Below, one piece after another: positions 8,709 through 17,584 of a stretch of 64,000 nucleotides of DNA. Position numbers and translations under genes: made by a program. The notes beneath the pieces were generated by a model that saw only the letters and a list, made by a program, of their open reading frames with translations, was not told the DNA's origin and searched no databases. Origin of the DNA: Bacteroidota bacterium. GTDB taxonomy: Bacteria > Bacteroidota > Bacteroidia > NS11-12g > UBA9320. Numbering within the stretch: the stretch's first letter is position 1; each line of letters starts with the position of its first letter. Where the stretch lies: NCBI GenBank assembly GCA_016124755.1, contig WGNA01000006.1, forward strand, positions 186,001 through 250,000, given 5' to 3'.

Positions 8709-9170
8709 TTGAAATACAGAAGGCTCACCCTCGAAGAACTCGAAGCGGTGACAAATGATTTCATTGCTTTTTTGGCAGTGAACGGTTTGGATCCTGCCGC
8801 ATGGGAAAAGCTGAAATCGGATACACAGAAAACTACATCTCTTATTGAGGAATTCAGTGATGTTTGGTTTCAGACGTATTTGAGCAAGATTCAATTTGTT
8901 GATGTCGATCTCAGTTCAGAAATATTGAGCTTCCGGTTTACTGAAACAGAAATTAATCTGATAGGTGTTCGCATACCGGAAAATATTGCAGTGAACGATT
9001 TGGGTGAACTCATCAGCGATTCGCGTATTAAACTTTTTAGCACAACACGAAACGATTTCGAAGATCGGGAAATGGAAATTTTCAGATTGCTCGAAAGTGG
9101 TGGTCGAATTTCTGACGGACATCGTTTCAAAGATTTGTATCTCGCCTGGGCAGATTCTCAGCTTGAGTAA
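8709..9170 (+). CDS. DUF6495-like conserved protein
   Basis: This 153-residue soluble protein opens with MKYRRLTLEELEAVTNDFIAF, which I recognise as the N-terminus of a Bacteroidota-conserved family (probably DUF6495). No catalytic motif, signal peptide or membrane segment is visible. The start is TTG at 8709, nine nt after slyD; an ATG in frame would remove the conserved N-terminus. Its function is unknown. Its place between slyD and a thioredoxin-like lipoprotein hints at a folding or redox setting, but this is only context. Confidence 0.68.
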   Translation: MKYRRLTLEELEAVTNDFIAFLAVNGLDPAAWEKLKSDTQKTTSLIEEFSDVWFQTYLSKIQFVDVDLSSEILSFRFTETEINLIGVRIPENIAVNDLGELISDSRIKLFSTTRNDFEDREMEIFRLLESGGRISDGHRFKDLYLAWADSQLE

Positions 9171-9220
9171 TTTTTGCATAATCCCCAAACCAAATTTCTG
9201 AATGGTTGTTGGAACTTGCA

Positions 9221-9709
9221 GTGAATGTAAAAGTTCTGTTTTCCTTCTTTTTAGCGCTGCCGTTTTTCACTTCCTGCAACAAAATTGGTGATCAGGTTGC
9301 GGAGCCGGATATGATTGACGACTCCGAAAAACTGGTTGTATTCGAAGGAAAAGTAACGGTTGTAAATGTTTGGGCGACCTGGTGCGGAACCTGTGTTAAA
9401 GAAATTCCGGCATTAAACGAAATCGAAGAGAAATATCGGGATGATCCCAGAATTCAGTTCATTGCTTTCGCAGATGAAAGCAGAGATAAAGTGGAAAAAT
9501 CGTTGGAACGGTTTCCATTCCATTATCGTCAGGTTGCCAACGCCGGATCTTACATTTCATCTTTAAAGACCAGATGGGTAAAAACGTATCCGCAAAATCT
9601 TATCATTAATGAGCATCGGGAAATTGTTTTTGAAAGAACCGATGACATTAAAGATCTGAAAAAGGATCTCATAAACGCTATTGAAACCGCTCTTCACTCC
9701 TTGAAATGA
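9221..9709 (+). CDS. TlpA-like thioredoxin-fold lipoprotein
   Basis: TlpA/ResA-type proteins exchange thiols in the periplasm, for example in cytochrome or oxidoreductase maturation. The sequence has a lipoprotein signal ending FFTSC, then VNVWATWCGTCVKEIP with the CxxC redox pair and a cis-Pro-type segment near TYPQNLII. I chose the GTG at 9221, which gives a compact signal peptide; an in-frame TTG at 9206 would add LELA-rich residues before it. Total length is about 162 residues, normal for the family. It overlaps the next gene by 4 nt (ATGA), so translational coupling is expected. The redox partner is not evident. Confidence 0.85.
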   Translation: MNVKVLFSFFLALPFFTSCNKIGDQVAEPDMIDDSEKLVVFEGKVTVVNVWATWCGTCVKEIPALNEIEEKYRDDPRIQFIAFADESRDKVEKSLERFPFHYRQVANAGSYISSLKTRWVKTYPQNLIINEHREIVFERTDDIKDLKKDLINAIETALHSLK

Positions 9710-10953
9710 ATCATTGTCTGATATCTAAGGTTTGCTCTAAAGAAGGCGATACGCCTTTTCTGAAACTCAATATTGCCGATTCGGTTAAACTCATTCATCC
9801 GGATCATTGGAAAAAAGTAGTTGGCGATTCAAATTTGTTTCTCTCTTTGCCCTATTTATCATCCTTAGAAAATACACTGATGGAAGATGTGGCTTTCCGG
9901 TACGTAACTTTTTATAATAATGAATACGACCCTGTTGGAGTTGCGGTTGCACAGATTCATCGCTTCGGCTCCGGGGAAATTGATGTGAAATCGGTTTCCG
10001 CTAAAATTGATAATCTATTACCTGCACGCTTATTAGACCGCATGGAACTACGCCTGATGATTTGCGGCAATGCCTTCTCAACCGGTGAATACGGCTATTA
10101 TTTTAAGCCAGAAATTCCTCAAAAGGAAGCAATGAATAACCTGGCTAATGCGATGGAACGAATTAGAAAAGAGGAGGGGAGGTCGAACGATAAAGTGTCG
10201 ATCATGATGTTAAAAGATTTCTGGCCGGGGGATGAAAAACGATTTGAAAGTTTTCTGGATGATGGGTTTCGTCCGGTAAGTTTCGATGTGAATATGGTTT
10301 TAAAAATGAAACCGGATTGGAAAAACTGGCAGGATTACACCGGAGATATGACGACTAAATTCCGGACCCGAATGAATTCGATTGCAAAGAAGTCGGAGTT
10401 GTTGGATGTGAGAGAATTGAGTGTTGAAGATTTTGATAATCATTTAGCAGATATTGATCGCTTGTACAATGAAGTCGTTGATAAGTCGGGAATCCGGTTC
10501 GGAACCATAAAAGCAGAAACGTTCCGATCTTTTAAAGAATCGATGCCGGATAGTTTTATATGCACAGGTTATTTTTTGAAGGATGAACTGGTGGGTTTCA
10601 GAACCGGCTTTATTTATAATGAAATTCTGGAAGCCAATTTTGTTGGCATCGATTACCGGTTTAATGAAGAACATGCCATTTACCAGAGAATGTTGTGCGA
10701 CTTTGTAAGGGATGGCCTGAAAAAAGGAGTGAACGAAATACGATTCGGAAGAACTGCAGAGCAAATTAAAAGTTGTCTTGGTGCGGTTCCGGTCGACATG
10801 AAACTGTTTGTTAAACACAGAAACACATTCACCAACACCTTACTCAAACCAATTGTGGAAACGGTTAAACCCAATGCTTACGAATTGAGAAAACCCTTTA
10901 AAGCGGCGGTGTATGAGTACATGAATTCGTTAGAAAATTTATCTTTCAGCTGA
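9706..10953 (+). CDS. GNAT-fold N-acyltransferase-like protein (FemAB/BioF2-type)
   Basis: This 415-residue soluble protein is organised like two GNAT units. The C-terminal half carries the acyltransferase-like run from ELVGFRTGFIYNEILEANFVGIDYRF (about 290-315) to EEHAIYQRMLCDFVRDGLKKGVNEIRFGRTAEQIK, which resembles peptidoglycan-peptide or BioF2-like acetyltransferases. The N-terminal half has a weaker GNAT-like pattern. There is no signal peptide, so it is cytoplasmic. It overlaps the TlpA-like gene by 4 nt. The acyl acceptor is unknown; cell-wall or lipid modification is a guess from the fold. Confidence 0.65.
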   Translation: MNHCLISKVCSKEGDTPFLKLNIADSVKLIHPDHWKKVVGDSNLFLSLPYLSSLENTLMEDVAFRYVTFYNNEYDPVGVAVAQIHRFGSGEIDVKSVSAKIDNLLPARLLDRMELRLMICGNAFSTGEYGYYFKPEIPQKEAMNNLANAMERIRKEEGRSNDKVSIMMLKDFWPGDEKRFESFLDDGFRPVSFDVNMVLKMKPDWKNWQDYTGDMTTKFRTRMNSIAKKSELLDVRELSVEDFDNHLADIDRLYNEVVDKSGIRFGTIKAETFRSFKESMPDSFICTGYFLKDELVGFRTGFIYNEILEANFVGIDYRFNEEHAIYQRMLCDFVRDGLKKGVNEIRFGRTAEQIKSCLGAVPVDMKLFVKHRNTFTNTLLKPIVETVKPNAYELRKPFKAAVYEYMNSLENLSFS

Positions 10954-10965
10954 ACACATATTCGG

Positions 10966-11571
10966 TTAAACACCGACAAATACACTCAACGCGTGATACA
11001 AAAGCCGGAGCGAAAAAAGAATCAACAATGCTCCACAAATGCGATAAAGCCATTTTAAATGTTGGGGAGTTAGCCATCTTTTTAAATAGCCCGAGAAATA
11101 GACTTTCGTTAAATCGGTTGATAGAATTCCCGCCAATATTCCTGAGATATACAACACTTTTTCAGTTCCGGTTGCAAAGTTTTTATGCACGTAAGCAGAA
11201 ATTCCAATCCAGACAAAAAACACAAACGGATTAATAAAATTAACCAAAAAGCCATTGATATAACCCGGATTTCTTTTTGAACTAACTAAGTGTTGCTCTC
11301 CGGATTTAACAATCATCCGTATTCCGAAAAACAGTAATACTGCGGTTCCGATAATCGAGAGATATCCCGACTCAAGGCTTTCTCCATTTAATTGAGCAAA
11401 GCCATGATAGGTGAGAAAAGAAGCGAGCAAATCACCGGTAAAAATCCCTAGAGCGGTTTTATAACCGGCGATTCTTCCATACCGTACACTCTGCGTAATG
11501 AGCGTAAAAAATACGGGCCCGATGAAGATGATCATTCCCAATCCGATTGCGTATCCTTTGAGGAAAATCAT
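10966..11571 (-). CDS. LysE/RhtB family exporter
   Basis: This is a 201-residue polytopic membrane protein of the LysE superfamily, which exports amino acids or related small molecules. It has about six hydrophobic segments, the N-terminal GLGMIIFIGPVFFTLITQSVR pattern with a conserved proline, and NFINPFVFFVWIG near residue 115. Substrate cannot be predicted from sequence. It is the last gene of the minus-strand run parE, parC, methyltransferase, LysE, with 14 nt to the methyltransferase, and converges on the GNAT gene. Confidence 0.87.
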   Translation of the reverse strand: MIFLKGYAIGLGMIIFIGPVFFTLITQSVRYGRIAGYKTALGIFTGDLLASFLTYHGFAQLNGESLESGYLSIIGTAVLLFFGIRMIVKSGEQHLVSSKRNPGYINGFLVNFINPFVFFVWIGISAYVHKNFATGTEKVLYISGILAGILSTDLTKVYFSGYLKRWLTPQHLKWLYRICGALLILFSLRLLYHALSVFVGV

Positions 11572-11584
11572 CCGGGCTGAATTT

Positions 11585-12280
11585 TTATTTTGGCTTGGTG
11601 TATTGCATAAAAATAATCCTTCCGGTGAGCAAATCCCAATGATTGTGCATGTTCCCGGTCTTCTTAATTTTAGTCATCAGCCACATCACCGGATGAAGCC
11701 ACGAAAGCAAAACAGAAGTTGACTGACGTTTATCAAACGAAAACTCCGCTTCACCAAATCCTTTTTTAACAGCGAGATAATTGTATTGGTCTAATGTTAA
11801 AGAGGCAACATGCTGGAGTCCGTCGTAATTCTTTAGTTCTAATGGCTTAAAACTGTAAAAGAAACCGGTGAATAAAAACCTGCTTCTGGATTTCAGACTC
11901 ATGATGTTCGGCGTTGAAATGTATACCGATCCACCGGGTTTTAAAATTCTGAACGCCTCTGCAAAAAACACTTCGTGATCCTGAATGTGCTCCATAATTT
12001 CCATTGCCACGATAGCCTCGAAGGTTGAGTCGGGAAATGGAAGGGAGCTTGTAACATCGGCTTTTTGACAAACGACTTTATCAAAATAAAAAATTTCGGG
12101 AAACAGATCACAAGCGGAAACATCGTATCCAGCGTCGTAAAGTTTTTTCGTGAATGCTCCGTGCCCGGCACCACAATCGAGAACTTTAATTTTTTTCCCG
12201 TCGGTCTTCTTTAAAAACCATGGCCAGAATGCCTGATGAATTCCCGGGATAGAAATGGGAACTATTTTATTTTCTTCCAT
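11585..12280 (-). CDS. Class I SAM-dependent methyltransferase
   Basis: This 231-residue protein has the SAM-binding motif VLDCGAGHGAF (33-43) of class I methyltransferases, an acidic strand end (VSACDLF), FEAIVAMEIMEHIQDHEVF and the post-motif FRILKPGGSVYISTPN. That pattern is typical of the UbiG/Methyltransf_11 type. The substrate is unknown. Its ATG shares one base with the parC stop codon (TAATG), so it is translated from the topoisomerase message. No membrane segment is obvious apart from a hydrophobic patch near LLSWLHPVMWLM. Confidence 0.88.
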   Translation of the reverse strand: MEENKIVPISIPGIHQAFWPWFLKKTDGKKIKVLDCGAGHGAFTKKLYDAGYDVSACDLFPEIFYFDKVVCQKADVTSSLPFPDSTFEAIVAMEIMEHIQDHEVFFAEAFRILKPGGSVYISTPNIMSLKSRSRFLFTGFFYSFKPLELKNYDGLQHVASLTLDQYNYLAVKKGFGEAEFSFDKRQSTSVLLSWLHPVMWLMTKIKKTGNMHNHWDLLTGRIIFMQYTKPK

Positions 12281-14964
12281 TACAGCAAATTAAGCTGATC
12301 TCCGGATGTGTAAACTTTTCCTTTCGATCTGGGAGGCTCAGGATCTGTTGGTGGTTCATCATCCGGATCTTCATCGTCGTCTTCAAAATCTTCATCATCT
12401 CCGCCGTTATCCAGATCATCGTCTTCCAATTCCTCCTCTTCGTATTCTTCTTCCTCGTCATCCTCATCCGATTCAACGGGTACAAATTTCATAAACTCTT
12501 CGTAAGTGAGCTTGTTCCCGGTAGATTTCCATCCTTTTACATCGATAAATTCTGCAAGGTCGATTTCAGTTTCCAGTTTTTCCTTTTTACTGTTTTTCGT
12601 GGTTAACAGAATAACAGGTCGTTTTTCCAATGAAACATAAAGTAATCTGGAACCCCGGCTATCGCCGATAAACAGGAATCGTTTACCAACTGTGGAAGTC
12701 TCGATCTGGAATCGTTTCACATATTCTGTTTTCTGTTTACCATCGAAATGAATACAGGTGATCACCCGGCGCGGATTGAATTTGGCAATCAGCAGGAGAT
12801 TGTTCACATCGTAGTGATTCGTGATTTCGTGATCGGTTAATTCATATTCTCCGTTCTTATAAATCACCAGTATGAGATCATCCGTATGGAAACTTCCGAG
12901 CAATTCTCCACGTCCGTCAACATTTAACCGACCGATCGAAGATTCCCAGAAAATATCTCGTCCACCAATGGTTGACTGACCTTTCTCCTTTAAATCAATT
13001 TTTCGCAGGCGGTATTTCGATACCGTATTTCCCTGAGAAGCTCTTCCCTTAATCGCGAGATCAGCAAAATTAAAATCGTAAATTTTCTTTCGGGCTTTTG
13101 CAAGTCCGTGCAGATAAATGGTTACAACTTCCGCTTCCCCATTGGCATTTGCAGTGAAATACCACACCTTACTCTTATCCGGTTTGCCAACATTGTACAC
13201 CTTGTCCCGGGTTATGGATGTAACATTAAATCTCTTTGCGAACGTTTTCCCGGAAGCCGAATCCGTATAAATACAGTTGTAAACCATTCGGCTATCACCT
13301 TTTCGCCACACATCAACATGAATAATGTCTTTGCCGAAAAAGGCTTTATCGGAGACTTTGCTCACCACATAATTACCATCTCGCAGAAAGACAATGATAT
13401 CGTCGATGTCGGAACAATCGCATATATAAGTGTCTTTCCTGAGTGCCGTTCCCACAAATCCTTCTTCATAATTTACGTACAGCTTCTCATTCGTTGCCGC
13501 AACAACTGCAGCCTGTATGCTGTCGAAAGCCCGTTCTTCGGTTAATCTGTCTCTTCCGGCTCCGTATTTTTTCTGAAGGTTTTTATACCACTCAATTGTG
13601 TATTCAACTAAATGATCCAGATCAAAATTTACCTGTTTGAGCTCTTCTTCAATGGCTTTTAACAGTTCATCTGCTTTAAAGGAATCGAACTTACTGATCC
13701 GCTTAATCCGTATTTCGGTGAGTCTTATAATATCATCTGGTGTAACCTCGCGCTTCAGTAATTTTTTAAATGGTTCGAGCCCTTTGTCGATGTTACCGAG
13801 AACTTCTTCCCAGGTTGTTGCTTCCTCAATATCGCGGTAAATACGCTCTTCAATGAAGATTTTTTCGAGCGATGAAAAGTGCCACTTCTCTTCTAATTCC
13901 GATCGCTTTATTTCGAGCTCCATCTTAAGGAGTTCCATCGTGCGCTCGGTATTGTATAGAAGGATGTCGTTAACATCCATAAAACGAGGCTTGTTATCAA
14001 CGATTACACAGGCATTCGGACTGATACTTACCTCGCAGTTCGTGAATGCGTAAAGTGCATCAATCGTTTTATCTGCCGATACCCCGGGCGCTAATGAAAT
14101 TTCAATTTCCAGATCTCTTGCGGTGTTGTCCACCACTTTTTTGATCTTGATTTTGCCTTTATCATTAGCCTTGATAATAGAATCAATAACCGTTGAAGTC
14201 GTTTGTCCGTAGGGAATCTCACGAATGAGAATAGTCTTTTTGTCCCGCTCTTCAATGCGCGCCCGAACGCGAATTCTTCCACCCCGACGACCTCCGTTAT
14301 AATCCGTAAAATCCGCCAATCCACCGGTTGGGAAATCCGGTTTGATATCGGTTTTCTTTCCTTTTAAAATATCAATGCTCGCACGAATGAGTTCGTTGAA
14401 ATTGTGTGGCATAATACGCGTCGACAAACCGACCGCAATTCCTTCCACTCCCTGAGCGAGTAGCAATGGAAATTTAACCGGAAGCGTAATCGGTTCATTC
14501 TTTCTGCCGTCGTACGACTTCTGCCACTCAGTGGTTTGCTTATTAAAAACAACTTCAAGCGCAAACTTGGTTAACCGTGCTTCGATATAACGTGGAGCTG
14601 CTGCACTGTCGCCGGTTCTGAAATCTCCCCAGTTTCCCTGCGTATCGATCAGCAGATCCTTCTGACCCAGATTTACAATGGCATCTCCGATCGAAGCATC
14701 ACCGTGCGGGTGATACTGCATCGTGGTTCCGATGATGTTCGCGACTTTGTTGTATCGCCCGTCATCAACTTCCCGCATGCTGTGCAATATTCTGCGTTGC
14801 ACGGGTTTGAGTCCGTCCTCAATACTGGGAACCGCTCTTTCGAGAATTACATACGATGCGTAATCGAGGAACCAATCCTCGTACATTCCTTTTAAAACAC
14901 GTTCATGTCCCTGACCACCGTCGGAGGGATTGAGCTCCTGTTCTTCGCTTTCGTCTTCTTTCAT
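12280..14964 (-). CDS. parC: DNA topoisomerase IV subunit A
   Basis: ParC cuts and rejoins DNA in topoisomerase IV, which unlinks daughter chromosomes. The 894 residues include VQRRIL (55-60), the quinolone-pocket region YHPHGDASIGDA (84-95) and the catalytic Tyr126 in AAAPRYIEAR (121-130). The C-terminal beta-pinwheel repeats follow (about 550-820). The last ~60 residues are a highly acidic, Glu/Asp-rich tail ending GKVYTSGDQLNLL. It lies 21 nt after parE. A separate gyrA starts at 63846, so this gene is the topo IV paralogue; the absence of a GyrA box agrees. Confidence 0.93.
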   Translation of the reverse strand: MKEDESEEQELNPSDGGQGHERVLKGMYEDWFLDYASYVILERAVPSIEDGLKPVQRRILHSMREVDDGRYNKVANIIGTTMQYHPHGDASIGDAIVNLGQKDLLIDTQGNWGDFRTGDSAAAPRYIEARLTKFALEVVFNKQTTEWQKSYDGRKNEPITLPVKFPLLLAQGVEGIAVGLSTRIMPHNFNELIRASIDILKGKKTDIKPDFPTGGLADFTDYNGGRRGGRIRVRARIEERDKKTILIREIPYGQTTSTVIDSIIKANDKGKIKIKKVVDNTARDLEIEISLAPGVSADKTIDALYAFTNCEVSISPNACVIVDNKPRFMDVNDILLYNTERTMELLKMELEIKRSELEEKWHFSSLEKIFIEERIYRDIEEATTWEEVLGNIDKGLEPFKKLLKREVTPDDIIRLTEIRIKRISKFDSFKADELLKAIEEELKQVNFDLDHLVEYTIEWYKNLQKKYGAGRDRLTEERAFDSIQAAVVAATNEKLYVNYEEGFVGTALRKDTYICDCSDIDDIIVFLRDGNYVVSKVSDKAFFGKDIIHVDVWRKGDSRMVYNCIYTDSASGKTFAKRFNVTSITRDKVYNVGKPDKSKVWYFTANANGEAEVVTIYLHGLAKARKKIYDFNFADLAIKGRASQGNTVSKYRLRKIDLKEKGQSTIGGRDIFWESSIGRLNVDGRGELLGSFHTDDLILVIYKNGEYELTDHEITNHYDVNNLLLIAKFNPRRVITCIHFDGKQKTEYVKRFQIETSTVGKRFLFIGDSRGSRLLYVSLEKRPVILLTTKNSKKEKLETEIDLAEFIDVKGWKSTGNKLTYEEFMKFVPVESDEDDEEEEYEEEELEDDDLDNGGDDEDFEDDDEDPDDEPPTDPEPPRSKGKVYTSGDQLNLL

Positions 14965-14985
14965 CTTCCTTTATCCCTGTTGCGA

Positions 14986-16902
14986 TCAGGCTGCTTTTCT
15001 GTTTTTACCTTTTTTGGTTGCCGGCGTTTCATCTTCTCCTTCATTTTCACCTGCAGCCTCTTCGGCCACATCCAGCTCAACACGAAGGTTGTCTATAATA
15101 AAATCCTGCCGTTCCTGTGTGTTTTTTCCCATGTAATATTCCAGCAGTTTGGGGATCGACGTTTCCTCATTTAAGAGAATGGGTTCAAGCCGGATGTTCT
15201 CACCGATGAAGTTTCCGAATTCATTGGGAGAGATTTCACCCAGACCTTTAAAACGGGTTATCTCCGGATTGGTTCCCAGTTTTTTAATGGCTTTAATTCG
15301 TTCTTCGTCGGTGTAACAATAGATGGTTTCCTTTTTATTTCTAACCCTGAAAAGCGGTGTTTCCAGAATGTACACATGGCCCTGGCGTACCAGATCCGGG
15401 AAAAACTGAAGGAAGAATGTAAGCATCAACAACCGGATGTGCATGCCATCCACATCAGCATCCGTAGCGATTACAATATTGTTGTACCGCAGATATTCGA
15501 TGCCGTCTTCAATATTTAAGGCGTGTTGAAGCAGATTGAATTCTTCGTTTTCGTAAACTACTTTTTTGGTAAGACCGTAACAGTTTAACGGTTTACCACG
15601 CAAGCTAAAAACAGCCTGCGTATCCACATCTCTCGACTTGGTGATTGATCCGCTCGCCGAATCTCCCTCGGTGATAAACAGAGTTGTGTCCTGTCGTTTT
15701 TCATTTTTATCGTCATCGAAATGCACCCGGCAATCGCGCAGTTTCTTGTTGTGGAGATTGGCTTTTTTAGCGCGTTCCTTTGCGATCTTGCGAACACCGG
15801 CAATTTCTTTTCGTTCCTTTTCGGACTGCTGAATTCTTTTTAAAAGCGCTTCGGAAACATCAGCGTGTTTGTGCAGATAATTGTCGAGAGCTGTTTTTAC
15901 GAAGTCGCTAATAAACGCTTTAACCGTTGGTCCGTCCGGAGCAACTTCGGTACTTCCCAATCGTGTTTTTGTCTGTGATTCGAAAACCGGTTCCTGTACA
16001 CGGATACTGATTGCAGAAACGATTGAGGCGCGGATATCACTGGGCTCGAATTGCTTTTTATAATAGTCCCGAAGCGTGCGCACAACACTTTCTTTAAATG
16101 CATTGAGATGTGTCCCGCCCTGTGTTGTGTGCTGCCCGTTTACGAAACTGTAGTAATCTTCACCGTAATGATTATCGTGCGACATGGCAATTTCGATGTC
16201 GTCACCTTTTAAATGAATAATCGGATAGCGCAGTTGTTCTTCGTTGGTTTTACGGCGAAGCAAATCGAGGAGTCCGTCTTTGGAATAATAGCGTTTCCCG
16301 TTAAACCAGATACTTAGTCCGGCATTGAGATAAACGTAATTCCAGATCTGATTTTCGATGTATTCGTGGATGTACTTATAATTCTTAAAAATGGTGTCGT
16401 CGGCATGGAACTCGATCATGGTTCCATTCGGCTCATCGGTTTTAAGATCTTTTTCCTCTTCCAGATTTCCGAATTCGAATCGGGCAAATTTGCTCGCTCC
16501 GTCACGGAAAGACTGAACCGTGAAATGGCTTGACAAGGCGTTCACCGCTTTGGTTCCCACACCGTTCAGACCAACCGATTTTTGAAACGCTTTTGAATCG
16601 TATTTACCGCCAGTATTGATTTTTGAAACGCAGTCAATCACTTTTCCCAACGGAATTCCGCGACCGAAATCCCGGATGCGAACGAGTCTGTGATCTATGT
16701 CGATCTGGATTTTATTTCCAAATCCCATCACGTATTCATCGATCGAGTTGTCGATGATTTCCTTTAAAAGAATATAAATACCATCGTCGGCAGAAGAACC
16801 GTTGCCGAGTTTTCCGATGTACATCCCGGGTCGGTGGCGAATGTGTTCCCGCCAGTCGAGCGATCGGATTGCATCTTCGTTATAATTGTTTTGCTGTGCC
16901 AA
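14986..16902 (-). CDS. parE: DNA topoisomerase IV subunit B
   Basis: ParE is the ATPase subunit of topoisomerase IV. The 638 residues contain the GHKL ATP site: [11 protein letters not shown] (47-57) with catalytic Glu48, RDFGRGIP (77-84) and [17 protein letters not shown] (108-124). The TOPRIM domain has TEGDSASG (411-418) and DADVDGMH (481-488), which bind magnesium and support DNA cleavage with ParC. The C-terminus ends in a Lys/Ala-rich tail. It is first in a four-gene minus-strand run with parC directly downstream. Upstream, only a one-mismatch -7 box (16934-16941) is visible. Confidence 0.93.
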   Translation of the reverse strand: MAQQNNYNEDAIRSLDWREHIRHRPGMYIGKLGNGSSADDGIYILLKEIIDNSIDEYVMGFGNKIQIDIDHRLVRIRDFGRGIPLGKVIDCVSKINTGGKYDSKAFQKSVGLNGVGTKAVNALSSHFTVQSFRDGASKFARFEFGNLEEEKDLKTDEPNGTMIEFHADDTIFKNYKYIHEYIENQIWNYVYLNAGLSIWFNGKRYYSKDGLLDLLRRKTNEEQLRYPIIHLKGDDIEIAMSHDNHYGEDYYSFVNGQHTTQGGTHLNAFKESVVRTLRDYYKKQFEPSDIRASIVSAISIRVQEPVFESQTKTRLGSTEVAPDGPTVKAFISDFVKTALDNYLHKHADVSEALLKRIQQSEKERKEIAGVRKIAKERAKKANLHNKKLRDCRVHFDDDKNEKRQDTTLFITEGDSASGSITKSRDVDTQAVFSLRGKPLNCYGLTKKVVYENEEFNLLQHALNIEDGIEYLRYNNIVIATDADVDGMHIRLLMLTFFLQFFPDLVRQGHVYILETPLFRVRNKKETIYCYTDEERIKAIKKLGTNPEITRFKGLGEISPNEFGNFIGENIRLEPILLNEETSIPKLLEYYMGKNTQERQDFIIDNLRVELDVAEEAAGENEGEDETPATKKGKNRKAA

Positions 16903-17062
16903 GTTGTCTCAGAACATTAGTTGGATCAAACTCCGAAAATATAGCACTGGCGCGGCTTTGCGGCAGGAAGTTATAAACATCGTGTGGGTAGGAAGCAGAG
17001 ATTTTACTTCAATATTCCGGACTTCCTTTTTCTATGATCTAAAATTTGAATCAGCGGGACGT

Positions 17063-17581
17063 TTACCGACAATCAACCCGCTGTAGTTCGATCCATACGG
17101 TGTCGTGCGAATCAAACCGCACCCGGATGGTTTTGTGATTTTCCGAAAGTTCTATCTGAATTGGCTCGTTGTACGAATCGCCTTCCTGAACATAATGGTA
17201 GTCGGCATTGATCATCATTTTATCATCTGAAAAATCCCCGATGAATGTTCCGATAGCTGCATCCTTTTCTGCGGGAAGTATTTCAAAAGTTCCCCGAACA
17301 TTATTATCGGTAATGCGAATCGTGAGCTTGGTTGAGTCGATCATTTCCTGAACAATTTTTCCCTTTTCGCGTATAGGTTCACCTCTGAAAACCGAAAGAA
17401 AACACAAAGTCTCCATTTCTCCCTTTTTATCTGTTTTGTCCTTGTCCTCAGTTACTGTTTCTGTTACAGTTTCCGTTTCCGCCTCCGCCTCCCTTCTCCC
17501 GGGTTTCTTGCAACCGCTAAACACAGACATGATCACGAGTAAATTTAAAATGAGCGCAAACGATACTTTAGATTTTAGCAT
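17063..17581 (-). CDS. Putative lipoprotein with Glu/Thr-rich linker
   Basis: This 172-residue predicted lipoprotein has a signal peptide ending VFSGC (lipobox Cys about 23), then a low-complexity linker of Glu, Thr, Val and Lys (about 30-58). A compact beta-rich domain follows (about 60-172), with FRGEPIREKGKIV and GTFIGDFSDDKMMINADYHY. I do not recognise the domain; a lipocalin- or DUF-like beta fold is possible. It begins 3 nt downstream of the MFS gene on the same strand, so the two are probably expressed together. Function is unknown. Confidence 0.75.
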   Translation of the reverse strand: MLKSKVSFALILNLLVIMSVFSGCKKPGRREAEAETETVTETVTEDKDKTDKKGEMETLCFLSVFRGEPIREKGKIVQEMIDSTKLTIRITDNNVRGTFEILPAEKDAAIGTFIGDFSDDKMMINADYHYVQEGDSYNEPIQIELSENHKTIRVRFDSHDTVWIELQRVDCR

Positions 17582-17584
17582 AAT

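Noticed and set aside
12267-12485. Open frame opposite the acidic tail of parC with many Met/Arg codons
   Set aside because: It is a frame shadow of the Glu/Asp-rich repeat and has no start context.
12280-16902. parC/parE as a second gyrase
   Set aside because: gyrA starts at 63846, the C-terminal half lacks a GyrA box, and the pair is arranged as topoisomerase IV.
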